In this document: piece after piece, positions 46,686-55,839 of the stretch
Numbering within the stretch: position 1 is the stretch's first letter
Layout: every line of letters begins with the position of its first letter
Source of the DNA: Ferruginibacter sp.
Lineage (GTDB): Bacteria; Bacteroidota; Bacteroidia; Chitinophagales; Chitinophagaceae
DNA length: 64,000 bases
Reading direction: 5' to 3'
NCBI GenBank assembly: GCA_019638525.1
Contig: JAHBTO010000001.1
Location: 186,001 to 250,000 of the forward strand
Made by a program: the position numbers and the translations under genes
Notes under the pieces: model-generated
Told to the model about the DNA's origin: nothing
Seen by the model: the letters and a program-made list of their open reading frames with translations, nothing else
Databases searched by the model: none

Positions 46686-46922
46686 TTACTTGGCATGCTC
46701 TTCTAAATAAGCATTTGCCTGCCCTACAGTAGTAATGGTTTCGGCCTGCTCATCCGGGATAGAAATATTGAATTCTTTCTCAAATTCCATAATAAGTTCT
46801 ACGGTGTCCAGGCTGTCGGCACCTAAATCATTGGTAAACGATGCCTCAGGGGTAACTTCGGCTTCATCTACTCCTAATTTATCAACAATAATTTTCTTTA
46901 CTCTTGTTGCAATGTCTGACAT
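46686..46922 (-). CDS. acpP: Acyl carrier protein
   Basis: This small acidic protein of 78 residues has the phosphopantetheine attachment serine S37 in [18 protein letters not shown] carries growing acyl chains for FabF, FabZ and LpxA. It is the first gene of the acpP-fabF operon and has a well-formed promoter 28 bp upstream. Confidence 0.97.
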   Translation of the reverse strand: MSDIATRVKKIIVDKLGVDEAEVTPEASFTNDLGADSLDTVELIMEFEKEFNISIPDEQAETITTVGQANAYLEEHAK

Positions 46923-46950
46923 GGTGTTAAATTTTAGTTTGTATTGGTTG

Positions 46951-46980
46951 CAAAAATATACATTTTGAGATAATTACAAA
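46951..46980 (-). promoter_or_regulatory. acpP-fabF promoter, Bacteroidota type
   Basis: On the minus strand TTTG (complement of 46977-46980), an 18-nt spacer, and TATTTTTG (complement of 46951-46958) match the phylum consensus in full. Spacing is the same as in the tsaE promoter. The start codon is 28 nt downstream, so this mRNA has an ordinary short leader. Confidence 0.8.
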
Positions 46981-47181
46981 GAAATAGATGATGATTGATA
47001 ATTGCCGGCAAAATATCTTATAAAACAGCTAATCCATCTCCTTAAAATGTATTACTAATATACAGGATTAATTTAAGGTTTTATAACTTGTTTTTTTCAT
47101 TTTATAGGTAAATCCAAAAAATTTGTATATTGTTATTTCATCTTACCCCTTACTTAACCCCTTTATCAAAACAAACCTGTT

Positions 47182-47610
47182 ATGGCCTTAAAGCAAATAG
47201 ACCACGGTTCAAAAGAATACCTGCAAATGGTGAAGTTAAGGAACGATATCCTACGCCAGCCATTAGGGCTTTCTTTTACTGCCGAAGAACTTGCAAAGGA
47301 AAAAGATGACATTTTAATTGGCGCTTTTGATGAAGATGATTTGCTTGCCTGCTGTATGCTTACAAAAGCTACCAACGATAGTTTACGATTACGGCAGATG
47401 GCCGTTCAAAACAACCTGCAGGGAAAAGGCATTGGCGCCAGTATGCTTCATTTTGCCGAAAATCTTACCAAAGACAAAGGCTATAATAAAATTATTATGC
47501 ATGCCCGTGAAACAGCCACCGGTTTTTACGAAAAATTAGGCTATAAAATTGTGGGCGATAAATTTACCGAGGTTACCATACCGCATTATGTGATGGAGAA
47601 AAAATTGTAA
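47182..47610 (+). CDS. GNAT-family N-acetyltransferase
   Basis: The 142-residue single-domain acetyltransferase has motif A RQMAVQNNLQGKGIGASMLHFAE with the acetyl-CoA pyrophosphate loop (Q-G-K-G-I-G). It then has ARETATGFYEKLGYKIVGDKF (motif B). The substrate is unknown; members of this type modify amino groups of small molecules or proteins. It is monocistronic. No promoter box was found close to the ATG at 47182. Confidence 0.88.
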   Translation: MALKQIDHGSKEYLQMVKLRNDILRQPLGLSFTAEELAKEKDDILIGAFDEDDLLACCMLTKATNDSLRLRQMAVQNNLQGKGIGASMLHFAENLTKDKGYNKIIMHARETATGFYEKLGYKIVGDKFTEVTIPHYVMEKKL

Positions 47611-47698
47611 GCAACCTGCCTACAGCTATATAAAGTATTTTTTTTGAAAACCCTTTTATGCAAATTGCCTCTTCTGCATAAAGTATTTTGAGCGTTTT

Positions 47699-48178
47699 TT
47701 ATCGTTTTACAATCTTAGCTTTTAAAATTTTTCTAGCTTCATGTACATCATCGCCATAAAAAGCATCTTTAGGTACAATAAAAAATGAGCGACTGTTAAA
47801 ATAAAGATGATAAAAATAAGGGCTCTCTATCCAGTTTACAAAATCTGTCCAAGGCCAGCTACGGCCACCCCTTTCATTCTCAATCCTGAAAAATTCATTG
47901 CCCAGGATGGCTTTAAACCTGTCTTTAAAAGTTTCGGCTTTTTTATACACCATATATGGCAGCAGGTACCAAAAAAGCACCATCAAAATAATCCATAAAA
48001 CCGAACTGATTAAAAATGCCAACGGCGATACTTTTTTAAAATAAAACAAGCCGGCCGATAATATGGCAAAAACATTCACCAGTATCATCATCACTTTTAT
48101 TTCCCGGCGGGAGATGAAATGATAACGCAATGCCTGTATCACTTTTTTCTTATCGTAAGTAAAAAAATCGGATGTCAT
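47699..48178 (-). CDS. YcxB-like membrane protein, function unknown
   Basis: The 159-residue protein has two membrane segments (about residues 29-48 and 53-75) and a C-terminal cytoplasmic domain with WPWTDFVNWIESPYFYHLYF. This is the pattern of YcxB-like proteins. I start at the ATG complementary to 48176-48178, because a TATCTTTG box lies 4 nt before it; an ATG eight codons upstream would overlap this box. Its promoter shares a 45-bp gap with the divergent exported-protein gene. Function is unknown. Confidence 0.75.
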   Translation of the reverse strand: MTSDFFTYDKKKVIQALRYHFISRREIKVMMILVNVFAILSAGLFYFKKVSPLAFLISSVLWIILMVLFWYLLPYMVYKKAETFKDRFKAILGNEFFRIENERGGRSWPWTDFVNWIESPYFYHLYFNSRSFFIVPKDAFYGDDVHEARKILKAKIVKR

Positions 48179-48182
48179 GTGG

Positions 48183-48190
48183 CAAAGATA
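48183..48190 (-). promoter_or_regulatory. -7 box of the YcxB-like gene
   Basis: TATCTTTG on the minus strand is an exact TAnnTTTG match, 4 nt before the start codon. No good -33 match is seen. Confidence 0.55.
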
Positions 48191-48210
48191 ACGGCAAAAC
48201 ATAATTAAGT

Positions 48211-48218
48211 TATTTTTG
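48211..48218 (+). promoter_or_regulatory. -7 box of the exported-protein gene at 48224
   Basis: TATTTTTG is an exact TAnnTTTG match, 5 nt before the ATG. It lies 20 bp from the divergent box of the YcxB-like gene, so the two promoters must overlap. Confidence 0.55.
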
Positions 48219-48223
48219 AAACC

Positions 48224-49294
48224 ATGTTAATACAAAACCGTGCAGAAAAAACATTTACATGTAATGCTTTAATAAAGCTGTTGGCATTTGCTATACTGCT
48301 GTTAACCCTTGTTTGCTGCAATAACAATACAGCCAACCGGCAAATTGAACGCTCATTTTATTTTTGGAAATCTGTTTTTACCCTTTCTGATTACGAAAAG
48401 CAAATGCTTGATTCGTTACAGGTAAAAACCATTTACATAAAATTTTTTGATGTGGATTGGGATGCAGAACGAAAACTTGCCGTGCCGGTTGCCAAAATCC
48501 GGTTTACCGATACAGCTTACCGCCATTACAAAATAATACCCACTGTTTTCATCACAAATGCCTGTATTCAAAAAATTGATTCATCGCAAATACATGTACT
48601 TGCAAAAAATATTCAACAGTTGCTTGATGAAATTATCAATAGCAATACAATAAAAGATATTCCCGAATTTCAATTAGACTGCGACTGGACAGCCGCTACT
48701 AAAGAAAAATATTTTGCATTGCTAAATGATATACAAGCACTAATGCCCAATACCAAGTTTTCTGCCACTATACGATTGCACCAGGTGAAATATGTTGCAA
48801 AAACAGGCATACCTCCTGTAAGCAGTGGCTTGCTAATGTGTTATAACATGGGCAACTTAAAAAACCCTGCTACAAAAAATTCTATTTTAGAAACTGCCGA
48901 ACTAAAAAAATACATTGGCAGCCTTGCCAATTACCCTTTACCATTGGATATTGCCCTGCCCTTATTTGATTGGAAAGTGCTTTACCGAAATAATGTTTAC
49001 ACCGGCCTTCTTCAAAACCTTGCTGCAAATGCATTTGATAATTCTTTCAGCAAAAAAAATGCTAACAGGTACTTTATTTTAAAAGATACCTTGCTGCAAG
49101 GTTACTCACTGCAAAAAGGCGATATCATCCGTGATGAACAAAGCAGTTACAAAGAAATACGCTCAACCGCCGCCGTAATAAATGGGCAGTTGAAAAATAC
49201 CTTGCTAAGGGTATCGCTCTACCATTTGGATTCTGTAATTTTAAGAAAATACACGTATCATGAACTGGAAAGTATTTATAACAGCCTGCATTAG
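48224..49294 (+). CDS. Exported protein of unknown function, first of an overlapping pair
   Basis: The 356-residue protein has a hydrophobic N-terminal signal (about residues 16-31, ending in a CC) and may be a lipoprotein, though the lipobox is weak. The body has FQLDCDWTAATKEKYFALLNDI and later GLLMCYNMGNL, and LDIALPLFDWKVLYRNN. The pattern of strand and helix and the Asp/Trp-rich motif suggest a TIM-barrel, glycosidase-like fold similar to DUF3142 proteins. I cannot confirm catalytic residues. The last 35 bases overlap the start of the next gene in another frame, so the two are coupled. Confidence 0.7.
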   Translation: MLIQNRAEKTFTCNALIKLLAFAILLLTLVCCNNNTANRQIERSFYFWKSVFTLSDYEKQMLDSLQVKTIYIKFFDVDWDAERKLAVPVAKIRFTDTAYRHYKIIPTVFITNACIQKIDSSQIHVLAKNIQQLLDEIINSNTIKDIPEFQLDCDWTAATKEKYFALLNDIQALMPNTKFSATIRLHQVKYVAKTGIPPVSSGLLMCYNMGNLKNPATKNSILETAELKKYIGSLANYPLPLDIALPLFDWKVLYRNNVYTGLLQNLAANAFDNSFSKKNANRYFILKDTLLQGYSLQKGDIIRDEQSSYKEIRSTAAVINGQLKNTLLRVSLYHLDSVILRKYTYHELESIYNSLH

Positions 49295-51650
49295 TTCGGC
49301 CATTGTAGCATTTCCTGCAAATATCATTGGCTGCGGCCCCGAAGCTAACCCGTATGATTATTACACTTCTTTCTTTCATCAAAACCTGCCCGAAGCAAAC
49401 GGGTACAAACCTTTTTATTATACAGGATATAGTTTTTTATACGATGCTAATGAGCCTGTATCTACCACCGACATGTTTGCAAATGAATGGGCAGCTTATT
49501 GCGGCGCTTCGGTAAAAACCAACGATGCAAAAATGCTGGTTACAAAATATGCATTAAAAGATTTGAATAACCTGTATAACCATCTTGAAAAAAAACAGCC
49601 ATTAAAGATACCCGACTCTGTAAAGCAAAACAGTATGACGGCATATTTTACTAAAAGCAATGACCTAGAAGCGCTGGGTTATATTTTATATGCCAAACGG
49701 GTAGAACCATATGTTGTTGGTGGTGATGGTGATTGGGAAGAATTAAAAAGAGACAGCCTTAAAATGGCAAAACTTATAAAAAACGGAGAGCAATTATATG
49801 CCGCAGCCAAAAAAGATTTTTTTAAAGCAAAATATGCCTACCAGATTTTAAGGTTGGCACATTATAGCAGCAGATATAAAGATGTTATTGATTGGTATGA
49901 TAATTATGAATCAAATATAAAAACCAGCAACCTGTTGCAACCGCTATGCCTGTCGTTAAAAGCCGGTGCTTTGTTTCGTACGGGAAAACAACAGCAAGCT
50001 GCATACCTGTTTAGCAAAGCTTTTAGTGCAAGCGATGTTAAAAGAATTTCAAATTACCTGGGCTTTAACTGGGCTGTTGACTGGAAAGCCAACAGGCAAC
50101 AGTACCTTAACCTTTGCCAGGATAATAATGAAAAAGCGGCCATGCTTGCTTTGTTTGCAATGGGCAGCCCCAATAACGAACTAAATAACTTACAAGAAAT
50201 ATACAAGCTTAACCCTGCTAACCCCCAACTGGAAGTTTTGGTGGTTAGAGAAATAAATAAATTAGAAGAAAAATATTTTACGCCTGCTTTACAAAAAATT
50301 AGTGGCGGCAATACATTTTATTATATATGGACCGATAGTTATACCGATAGTATTTTTACTGATGCAGAAAAAGAAGTGCAGCAACTGGCAGTTTTTTTAC
50401 ATGATGCTGCTAAAAATAAACTGGTAAAAAATGCCGGTTTACTTGAAACAGCCGCCTGCTACGCATCTTACATGATTAAAGATTATACCACTGCCAATCA
50501 ATATGCTGCAGCAGCCGAAAAAATGAACCTTACCCCAAAAGTAAAAGACCAGCTTTACCTTACTAAACTTTTAATCACCATTAGCCAGGCAGATAAAATG
50601 GATGCTGCGTTTGAGGAAGCATTGTTGCCATCATTACAATGGCTTGAAGAAAAAATAAAAAGCGAAAAGCCTGTTACGATGGAATACTGGCAGATACAGC
50701 AATGGCGTAATATTTACCGTAACTTAATGAGTGTAGTAGTAGCCAAGCGTTATCATCAACAAGGCAACCTGGCTAAAGAAGTTTTAAGTATTGGTGCTGC
50801 CGATTTTATAATGAAAACAAACGAAGAAAATTATTATATCAAAGAAGGCGTTGAATTTTTAAGGAACAAGATGATGAGCGCCGACGTTGAAAAATTATAT
50901 GCTTTGCTTGATAACAGGAACCCCTCAAAATTTGAACATTATCTTTTTACTCATAATTCTGTTACAAAAAAAGAAGTGATAGATTTTGCCGGCACTTCTT
51001 ATTTAAGAGAATATAATTATGCCAAAGCCATTGATTGGTTTAAGCGCTCAGCCGAAAAAATACAAATCAATAAAAACCCTTTTGCCGATTTGCTGTACGA
51101 CAGGGAAGGACAATTACCGTCAGAAAAAAAATTCAGCAGCAGCAAACTTGCCTTTGCACAGGAGATGTTACAACTTGAAAAAGCTACTATGCAACCTACT
51201 ACTGCCGCAAAAAGTTATTATAAAATGGCGCTTGGCATGTACAATACCACTTATTACGGCCATACGTGGGAGTTGGTACAATATTACCGCAGCGGCAGTG
51301 ATGGCTACCACATACCAAAAGATGCTACCGATTTTCAAAAAGAATATTATGGCGCTTATAAAGCACAGGCTTATTTTGAAAAAGCCATGCAAGCCTCTAC
51401 CGACAAGAATTTTAAAGCACGCTGTTTATTTATGATGGCTAAATGTGCGCAAAAACAGGTTCATCAACCACAGTATGATGAATATCAAACCAACTGGGAC
51501 CAATATGATGTAGCGTATAAAAATTATTGGCCACTATTTAAAGAGAATAAATATTTTGCAACTTTTGTAAACGATTATGGCGCCACTCCTTTTTATAAAG
51601 AGGCTTATAACAGTTGCAGTTATTTGAGGGATTTTGTGAAAAAGAAATAA
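49260..51650 (+). CDS. Large exported protein of unknown function, second of the pair
   Basis: The 796-residue protein has a lipoprotein-like signal (FPANIIGC; Cys near residue 25). It is rich in alpha-helix with many Ala/Tyr/Lys repeats, for example AKYAYQILRLAHYSSRYKDVIDWY and AKSYYKMALGMYN. This pattern suggests TPR-like repeats or a superhelical scaffold. No enzymatic motif is recognised. It starts inside the end of the previous gene (35-bp overlap), so both are probably made together and may form an envelope complex (inference). No downstream gene follows on this strand. Confidence 0.72.
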   Translation: MNWKVFITACISSAIVAFPANIIGCGPEANPYDYYTSFFHQNLPEANGYKPFYYTGYSFLYDANEPVSTTDMFANEWAAYCGASVKTNDAKMLVTKYALKDLNNLYNHLEKKQPLKIPDSVKQNSMTAYFTKSNDLEALGYILYAKRVEPYVVGGDGDWEELKRDSLKMAKLIKNGEQLYAAAKKDFFKAKYAYQILRLAHYSSRYKDVIDWYDNYESNIKTSNLLQPLCLSLKAGALFRTGKQQQAAYLFSKAFSASDVKRISNYLGFNWAVDWKANRQQYLNLCQDNNEKAAMLALFAMGSPNNELNNLQEIYKLNPANPQLEVLVVREINKLEEKYFTPALQKISGGNTFYYIWTDSYTDSIFTDAEKEVQQLAVFLHDAAKNKLVKNAGLLETAACYASYMIKDYTTANQYAAAAEKMNLTPKVKDQLYLTKLLITISQADKMDAAFEEALLPSLQWLEEKIKSEKPVTMEYWQIQQWRNIYRNLMSVVVAKRYHQQGNLAKEVLSIGAADFIMKTNEENYYIKEGVEFLRNKMMSADVEKLYALLDNRNPSKFEHYLFTHNSVTKKEVIDFAGTSYLREYNYAKAIDWFKRSAEKIQINKNPFADLLYDREGQLPSEKKFSSSKLAFAQEMLQLEKATMQPTTAAKSYYKMALGMYNTTYYGHTWELVQYYRSGSDGYHIPKDATDFQKEYYGAYKAQAYFEKAMQASTDKNFKARCLFMMAKCAQKQVHQPQYDEYQTNWDQYDVAYKNYWPLFKENKYFATFVNDYGATPFYKEAYNSCSYLRDFVKKK

Positions 51651-51817
51651 AAGGGGTTTTTATTTTTCAGGTTTTTATCAAATAACGGTACAGGCTGCAT
51701 ACAGGTATGCCGTACAAGTGAGTGACACAACGATGATGCCCAATGAACCGATGCCGGTACCATCATTTTTATTTTTGTTTTGAATAGCATAATTTTTTTA
51801 CCCCCTATAAATAAAAA

Positions 51818-51837
51818 CGCCACTCAACCGAGTGGCG
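51818..51837 (-). terminator. Rho-independent terminator of nrdJ
   Basis: An 8-bp perfect stem CGCCACTC/GAGTGGCG with a 4-nt loop is followed on the minus strand by a T-run (complement of 51811-51817). It lies 46 bp past the nrdJ stop. Confidence 0.9.
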
Positions 51838-51883
51838 CCTTTGTATGTTCGTGCTTAATGAAACATCATTTTTGATGGGTGGC

Positions 51884-54800
51884 TTAGCTGCAGCCCATGC
51901 TGTTGCCACAGTTTAAACACTTGTAGCAAGTGCCGCTGCGTACTGTTATATGGCCGCAGGTGTTGCAGGCAGGTGCATCGCTTTGCATACTTTTGGCGGC
52001 TGCGTTAACTGCATCCATGCCTTCGGTTTTTTTATGCATTGTGCGGTGATGCGCTTTTGCAAGCGCTGTTTCGGCCGGCGCTTTAGCGCCGCCAATTACC
52101 CTTACTTCGCTAAGCTCGGGCTTGCGTTCGCCAATAGTGGGTGTACTTTCGTCCCATTCTTCGTTGCCCAGGTTTTGTACTTCGGGTTTATCCAATACAT
52201 GCACCAAATCGTTGCGGCCTAAGTATTCGTATGCAAGCGAGCGAAACATGAAATCGACAATGGATGTGGTTGATTTAATGTTGGGATGCTCAACCATGCC
52301 GCTTGGTTCAAAACGGGTGAACACAAATTTTTCTACATATTCTTCTAAAGGCACACCGTATTGCAAGCCTATAGAAATGGCAATGGCAAAGCAGTTAAGC
52401 ATGCTACGCATGGTAGCGCCTTCTTTTGCCATATCAATAAATATTTCGCCTAAAGTACCATCACTGTATTCGCCGGTGCGTAAAAAAAGTGTTTGGCCGT
52501 TTATTTTTGCTTTTTGGTTAAAGCCCCTGCGTTTGGCCGGCAACGATCTTCTTTCAACAATCATGGCCAACTGCCGCTTTAATGTGGTATCGGCACTGTT
52601 TTGTACACGCTTGTTCATTTCATCAAGCAGTTCATCAATGGTTAGTTTGCCCATATCCACCATGGTTGAAATATCGGCAGCCAGCGATGCTGCTGTTTCT
52701 TCGCTTACCGCATCACTTAGTTTCTTTTTCTTATCGCTCTTATTGCTTAATGGCTGCGATAATTTAGAACCATCACGATACAGGGCACAGGCTTTTAAGC
52801 CAAGCTCCCAGCTTAACCTGTACGAGTCTGCAATATCTTCTTTGGTAGCTTCGTTGGGTAGGTTAATGGTTTTAGAGATAGCGCCGCTTAAGAAAGGTTG
52901 TGCAGCACCCATCATGCGTATATGCCCGTGTGCATGTATGTAGCGTTGGCCAAGCTGTCCGCATTTGTTGGCACAATCAAATACAGGAAGATGTTCTTCT
53001 TTTAAATAAGGGGCGCCCTCTACTGTCATGGTGCCGCATATATATATATTGGCAGCTTCTATTTCTTCATCGGTAAAGCCAAGCGCTTCAAGCAGGTTCC
53101 ATGTATAATCGTTGTATTGCTCTGGTTTAAAACCCAAACGCTCTAAGCAGGTTTCGCCCAGGGTATGGGTATTAAAAACAAAACTTATTTCAAAAGCTGC
53201 GCCCAGGGCTTTGTTCAGCTTATCAATATCTTCCTGTATAAAACCTTTTTCTAATAGTGTTTTGGTATTAATGAACGGCGCTTTATCAAGCGATGCATGT
53301 CCTTTTGCATAAGCAACAATTTCTTCTATTTCGCTTTCGTTGTATTTTAAATTGCGTAATGCCTGTGGTACACTTTGATTGATGATTTTAAAATAACCGC
53401 CGCCGCTTAATTTTTTAAATTTAACAAGTGCAAAATCGGGCTCTACGCCGGTAGTATCGCAATCCATCACAAGGCCAATGGTACCGGTGGGTGCAATAAC
53501 GGTTGTTTGTGCATTGCGGTAGCCATATTTTTCGCCCAACTGTACGGCATCGTCCCATGCTTTAGTAGCTGCCTTCAATAAATAATCGGGGCAGTATTTT
53601 GCATTAATGCCCTGTGGTTTTATTTCGATGCCTTCGTAAGCATCGGCTGCATCATAAGCTGCTGCACGGTGGTTACGCATCACCCTTAGCATGTGTTCTT
53701 TATTTTCTTCGTATTTATCAAATGCACCAAGTATGCTGGCAAGTTCTGCAGATGTTTTATAAGCCACACCCGTCATAATAGCCGTAATAGCGCCTGCAAT
53801 ACCTCTTGCCTCTTCGCTGTCGTAAGGGATACCGCTCACCATCAGCATAGAGCCAAGGTTGGCAAAGCCTAAACCTAATGTTCGGTAATCATAAGAAAGC
53901 TGTGCCACTTCTTTAGAAGGGAACTGCGCCATCAATACAGATATTTCAAGCACCACCGTCCAAAGGCGGCAGGTATGTTCAAAGCCGGCTACATTAAATG
54001 TATTGCTTTGCTCATCAAAAAACCGGCGGAGGTTTACGCTTGCTAAGTTGCAAGCCGTGTTATCTAAAAACATGTATTCGCTGCATGGGTTAGATGCCCT
54101 GATGGGGCCACCCTGCGGGCAGGTATGCCATTCGTTGATGGTGGTATCGTATTGTGTTCCGGGGTCGGCACAGCGCCATGCGGCATAAGTAATGTCTTCC
54201 CACAATTTTTTTGCTTTCACTTTTTTCATCACCCTGCCATCGCTTCTGCCTTTTAGTTCCCACTCTCCATCTTCATCTAATATTTTAAAAAACTCATTAG
54301 GTATGCGTATAGAGTTGTTGCTGTTTTGCCCGCTCACTGTACGATAAGCTTCACCTTCGTAATCGCTTGGATATCCTGCGGCAATCAATGCAGCCACTTT
54401 ATCTTCTTCCTCTACTTTCCAATTAATAAATTTTTCAATTTCGGGATGATCAAGATCAAGACAAACCATTTTGGCTGCTCTTCTTGTAGTGCCTCCACTT
54501 TTGATGGCGCCTGCTGCACGGTCGCCTATTTTTAAGAAACTCATTAACCCGCTTGATGTACCGCCGCCACTTAACTTTTCGCCTTCGCCACGTATGCTGC
54601 TAAAGTTGGTACCTACACCACTACCATATTTAAATATCCTTGCTTCCCTTACCCAAAGATCCATAATGCCACCTTCGTTTACCAGGTCGTCGTTAACACT
54701 TAATATGAAACAAGCATGAGGCTGAGGGCGTTCATAAGCATTCTGCGATTTTTTTAACTGCCCGTCTTTTGCATCCACATAATAATGCCCCTGTGGTTTA

Positions 54801-55252
54801 CCGGTAATGCCATACACTTCGTGCAGGCCGGTATTAAACCATTGTGGACTGTTAGGCACGCATGCCTGGTTTAAGATGGAGTAAATTAACTCGTCATAAA
54901 ATATTTGTGCATCATTGGCCGATGCAAAATAATCATACCGTTCGCCCCACACACGCCAGCAATGTGCCAAACGATGAGCCACTTGTTTTACAGTTGTTTC
55001 TCGCCCGGTGGTACCATCTTCTTTGGGTACACCAGCTTTGCGGAAATATTTTTGTGCCAGGATATCGGTAGCAATCTGGCTCCATTGTTTTGGAACCTCT
55101 ACATTATCCATCTGGAATACAACTTCGCCAGAAGGATTTTTAATTATTGAAGTACGATAATCATACTCGAACATATCAAACGGACTAACGCCATCTTTAG
55201 TAAATTGCCGGGAAAACCGGAGACCCTTTTCTGATTGTGGTTTCTTTGACAT
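51884..55252 (-). CDS. nrdJ: Adenosylcobalamin-dependent (class II) ribonucleotide reductase
   Basis: NrdJ reduces ribonucleotides to deoxyribonucleotides using a B12-derived radical, without oxygen dependence. The 1122-residue protein has the ten-strand barrel with FILSVNDDL, RIFKYGSGVGTNFSSIRG and the active-site region NPCSEYMFLDNTACNLASVNL. PTGTIGLVMDCDTTGVEPDFALV and the finger loop near the C-terminus are also present. A C-terminal zinc-ribbon-like tail has CNTCGH and CYKCLNCGNSMGC. The length and tail match the large NrdJ type of many bacteria. It is monocistronic with a terminator. Regulation may involve the DnaA-box-like sites about 100 bp upstream; no cobalamin riboswitch was recognised. 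Confidence 0.95.
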   Translation of the reverse strand: MSKKPQSEKGLRFSRQFTKDGVSPFDMFEYDYRTSIIKNPSGEVVFQMDNVEVPKQWSQIATDILAQKYFRKAGVPKEDGTTGRETTVKQVAHRLAHCWRVWGERYDYFASANDAQIFYDELIYSILNQACVPNSPQWFNTGLHEVYGITGKPQGHYYVDAKDGQLKKSQNAYERPQPHACFILSVNDDLVNEGGIMDLWVREARIFKYGSGVGTNFSSIRGEGEKLSGGGTSSGLMSFLKIGDRAAGAIKSGGTTRRAAKMVCLDLDHPEIEKFINWKVEEEDKVAALIAAGYPSDYEGEAYRTVSGQNSNNSIRIPNEFFKILDEDGEWELKGRSDGRVMKKVKAKKLWEDITYAAWRCADPGTQYDTTINEWHTCPQGGPIRASNPCSEYMFLDNTACNLASVNLRRFFDEQSNTFNVAGFEHTCRLWTVVLEISVLMAQFPSKEVAQLSYDYRTLGLGFANLGSMLMVSGIPYDSEEARGIAGAITAIMTGVAYKTSAELASILGAFDKYEENKEHMLRVMRNHRAAAYDAADAYEGIEIKPQGINAKYCPDYLLKAATKAWDDAVQLGEKYGYRNAQTTVIAPTGTIGLVMDCDTTGVEPDFALVKFKKLSGGGYFKIINQSVPQALRNLKYNESEIEEIVAYAKGHASLDKAPFINTKTLLEKGFIQEDIDKLNKALGAAFEISFVFNTHTLGETCLERLGFKPEQYNDYTWNLLEALGFTDEEIEAANIYICGTMTVEGAPYLKEEHLPVFDCANKCGQLGQRYIHAHGHIRMMGAAQPFLSGAISKTINLPNEATKEDIADSYRLSWELGLKACALYRDGSKLSQPLSNKSDKKKKLSDAVSEETAASLAADISTMVDMGKLTIDELLDEMNKRVQNSADTTLKRQLAMIVERRSLPAKRRGFNQKAKINGQTLFLRTGEYSDGTLGEIFIDMAKEGATMRSMLNCFAIAISIGLQYGVPLEEYVEKFVFTRFEPSGMVEHPNIKSTTSIVDFMFRSLAYEYLGRNDLVHVLDKPEVQNLGNEEWDESTPTIGERKPELSEVRVIGGAKAPAETALAKAHHRTMHKKTEGMDAVNAAAKSMQSDAPACNTCGHITVRSGTCYKCLNCGNSMGCS

Positions 55253-55839
55253 AATAAATATAACAGCTTAGTTAGTTGGGTTAAGTAATTGTTAGGCAAA
55301 CGAAAGTATTTGTATTGCATGAAGAAACAAACCCTTAAATATTAACAGGTGTGGAAAAAAACGGTGGATAATTTTGGAGATCCAAACGGGTATTGCATTT
55401 GCTAACTTTTCCCCAAGTAATTAATAAAATGTTTGTTTAAATTCTTGGAAATTTCACTAAATATTCAATAGGTTGATTTTACTGAATTTTAGAGTTTGGT
55501 TTTAAAAATGTGATAAAAAATTTATTTTTTGTGTACATGTATTATGATTATAAAACTGTAAGTTTTTTTAAAAACATTTTTATCAAATTACAAGTATAAT
55601 TATGCCATTGTTTTCATAGTAATTTTATGTAAAAGCGTTTATGCGTAGTTTACAATTATTGAATAAATATAAGAGTAAGAAGAAAATTTTTATGTGCAAA
55701 AAAGATTCCTGCCATTGTAATTTTGAATTGGTAAATGTTTATTTATAAACAATGTAAACCATAAAATTTTTAAACTGTATTTTTATAAAGTCATTATATA
55801 AATTATAAGCTTTCCATTTGATATTAAGAACAAAAAATT
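55253..55839. other. Gene-free AT-rich region between nrdJ and dtd, 587 bp
   Basis: This is the largest gene-free stretch in the window. It is very AT-rich, with many runs of A or T, and contains DnaA-box-like sites near the nrdJ end. I see no coding frame, tRNA, B12 riboswitch core or transposon end. It should hold the promoters of the divergent nrdJ and dtd genes. Confidence 0.6.
55350..55371 (-). promoter_or_regulatory. Pair of DnaA-box-like sites upstream of nrdJ
   Basis: On the minus strand TTATCCACC (complement of 55363-55371) and TTTTCCACA (complement of 55350-55358) lie 13 bp apart. The second fits the TTWTNCACA consensus; the first differs at the last base. They are about 100-120 bp upstream of the nrdJ start. 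Confidence 0.35.

Noticed and set aside
55253..55500. Cobalamin riboswitch upstream of nrdJ
   Set aside because: I looked for the B12-box-like core and for long paired arms on the minus strand and found none; a covariance search would be decisive.
55253..55839. Chromosomal replication origin in the AT-rich gap with DnaA-like sites
   Set aside because: Only two near-consensus boxes are seen and no dnaA, dnaN, rpmH or parAB gene is close. A regulatory role for nrdJ is simpler.
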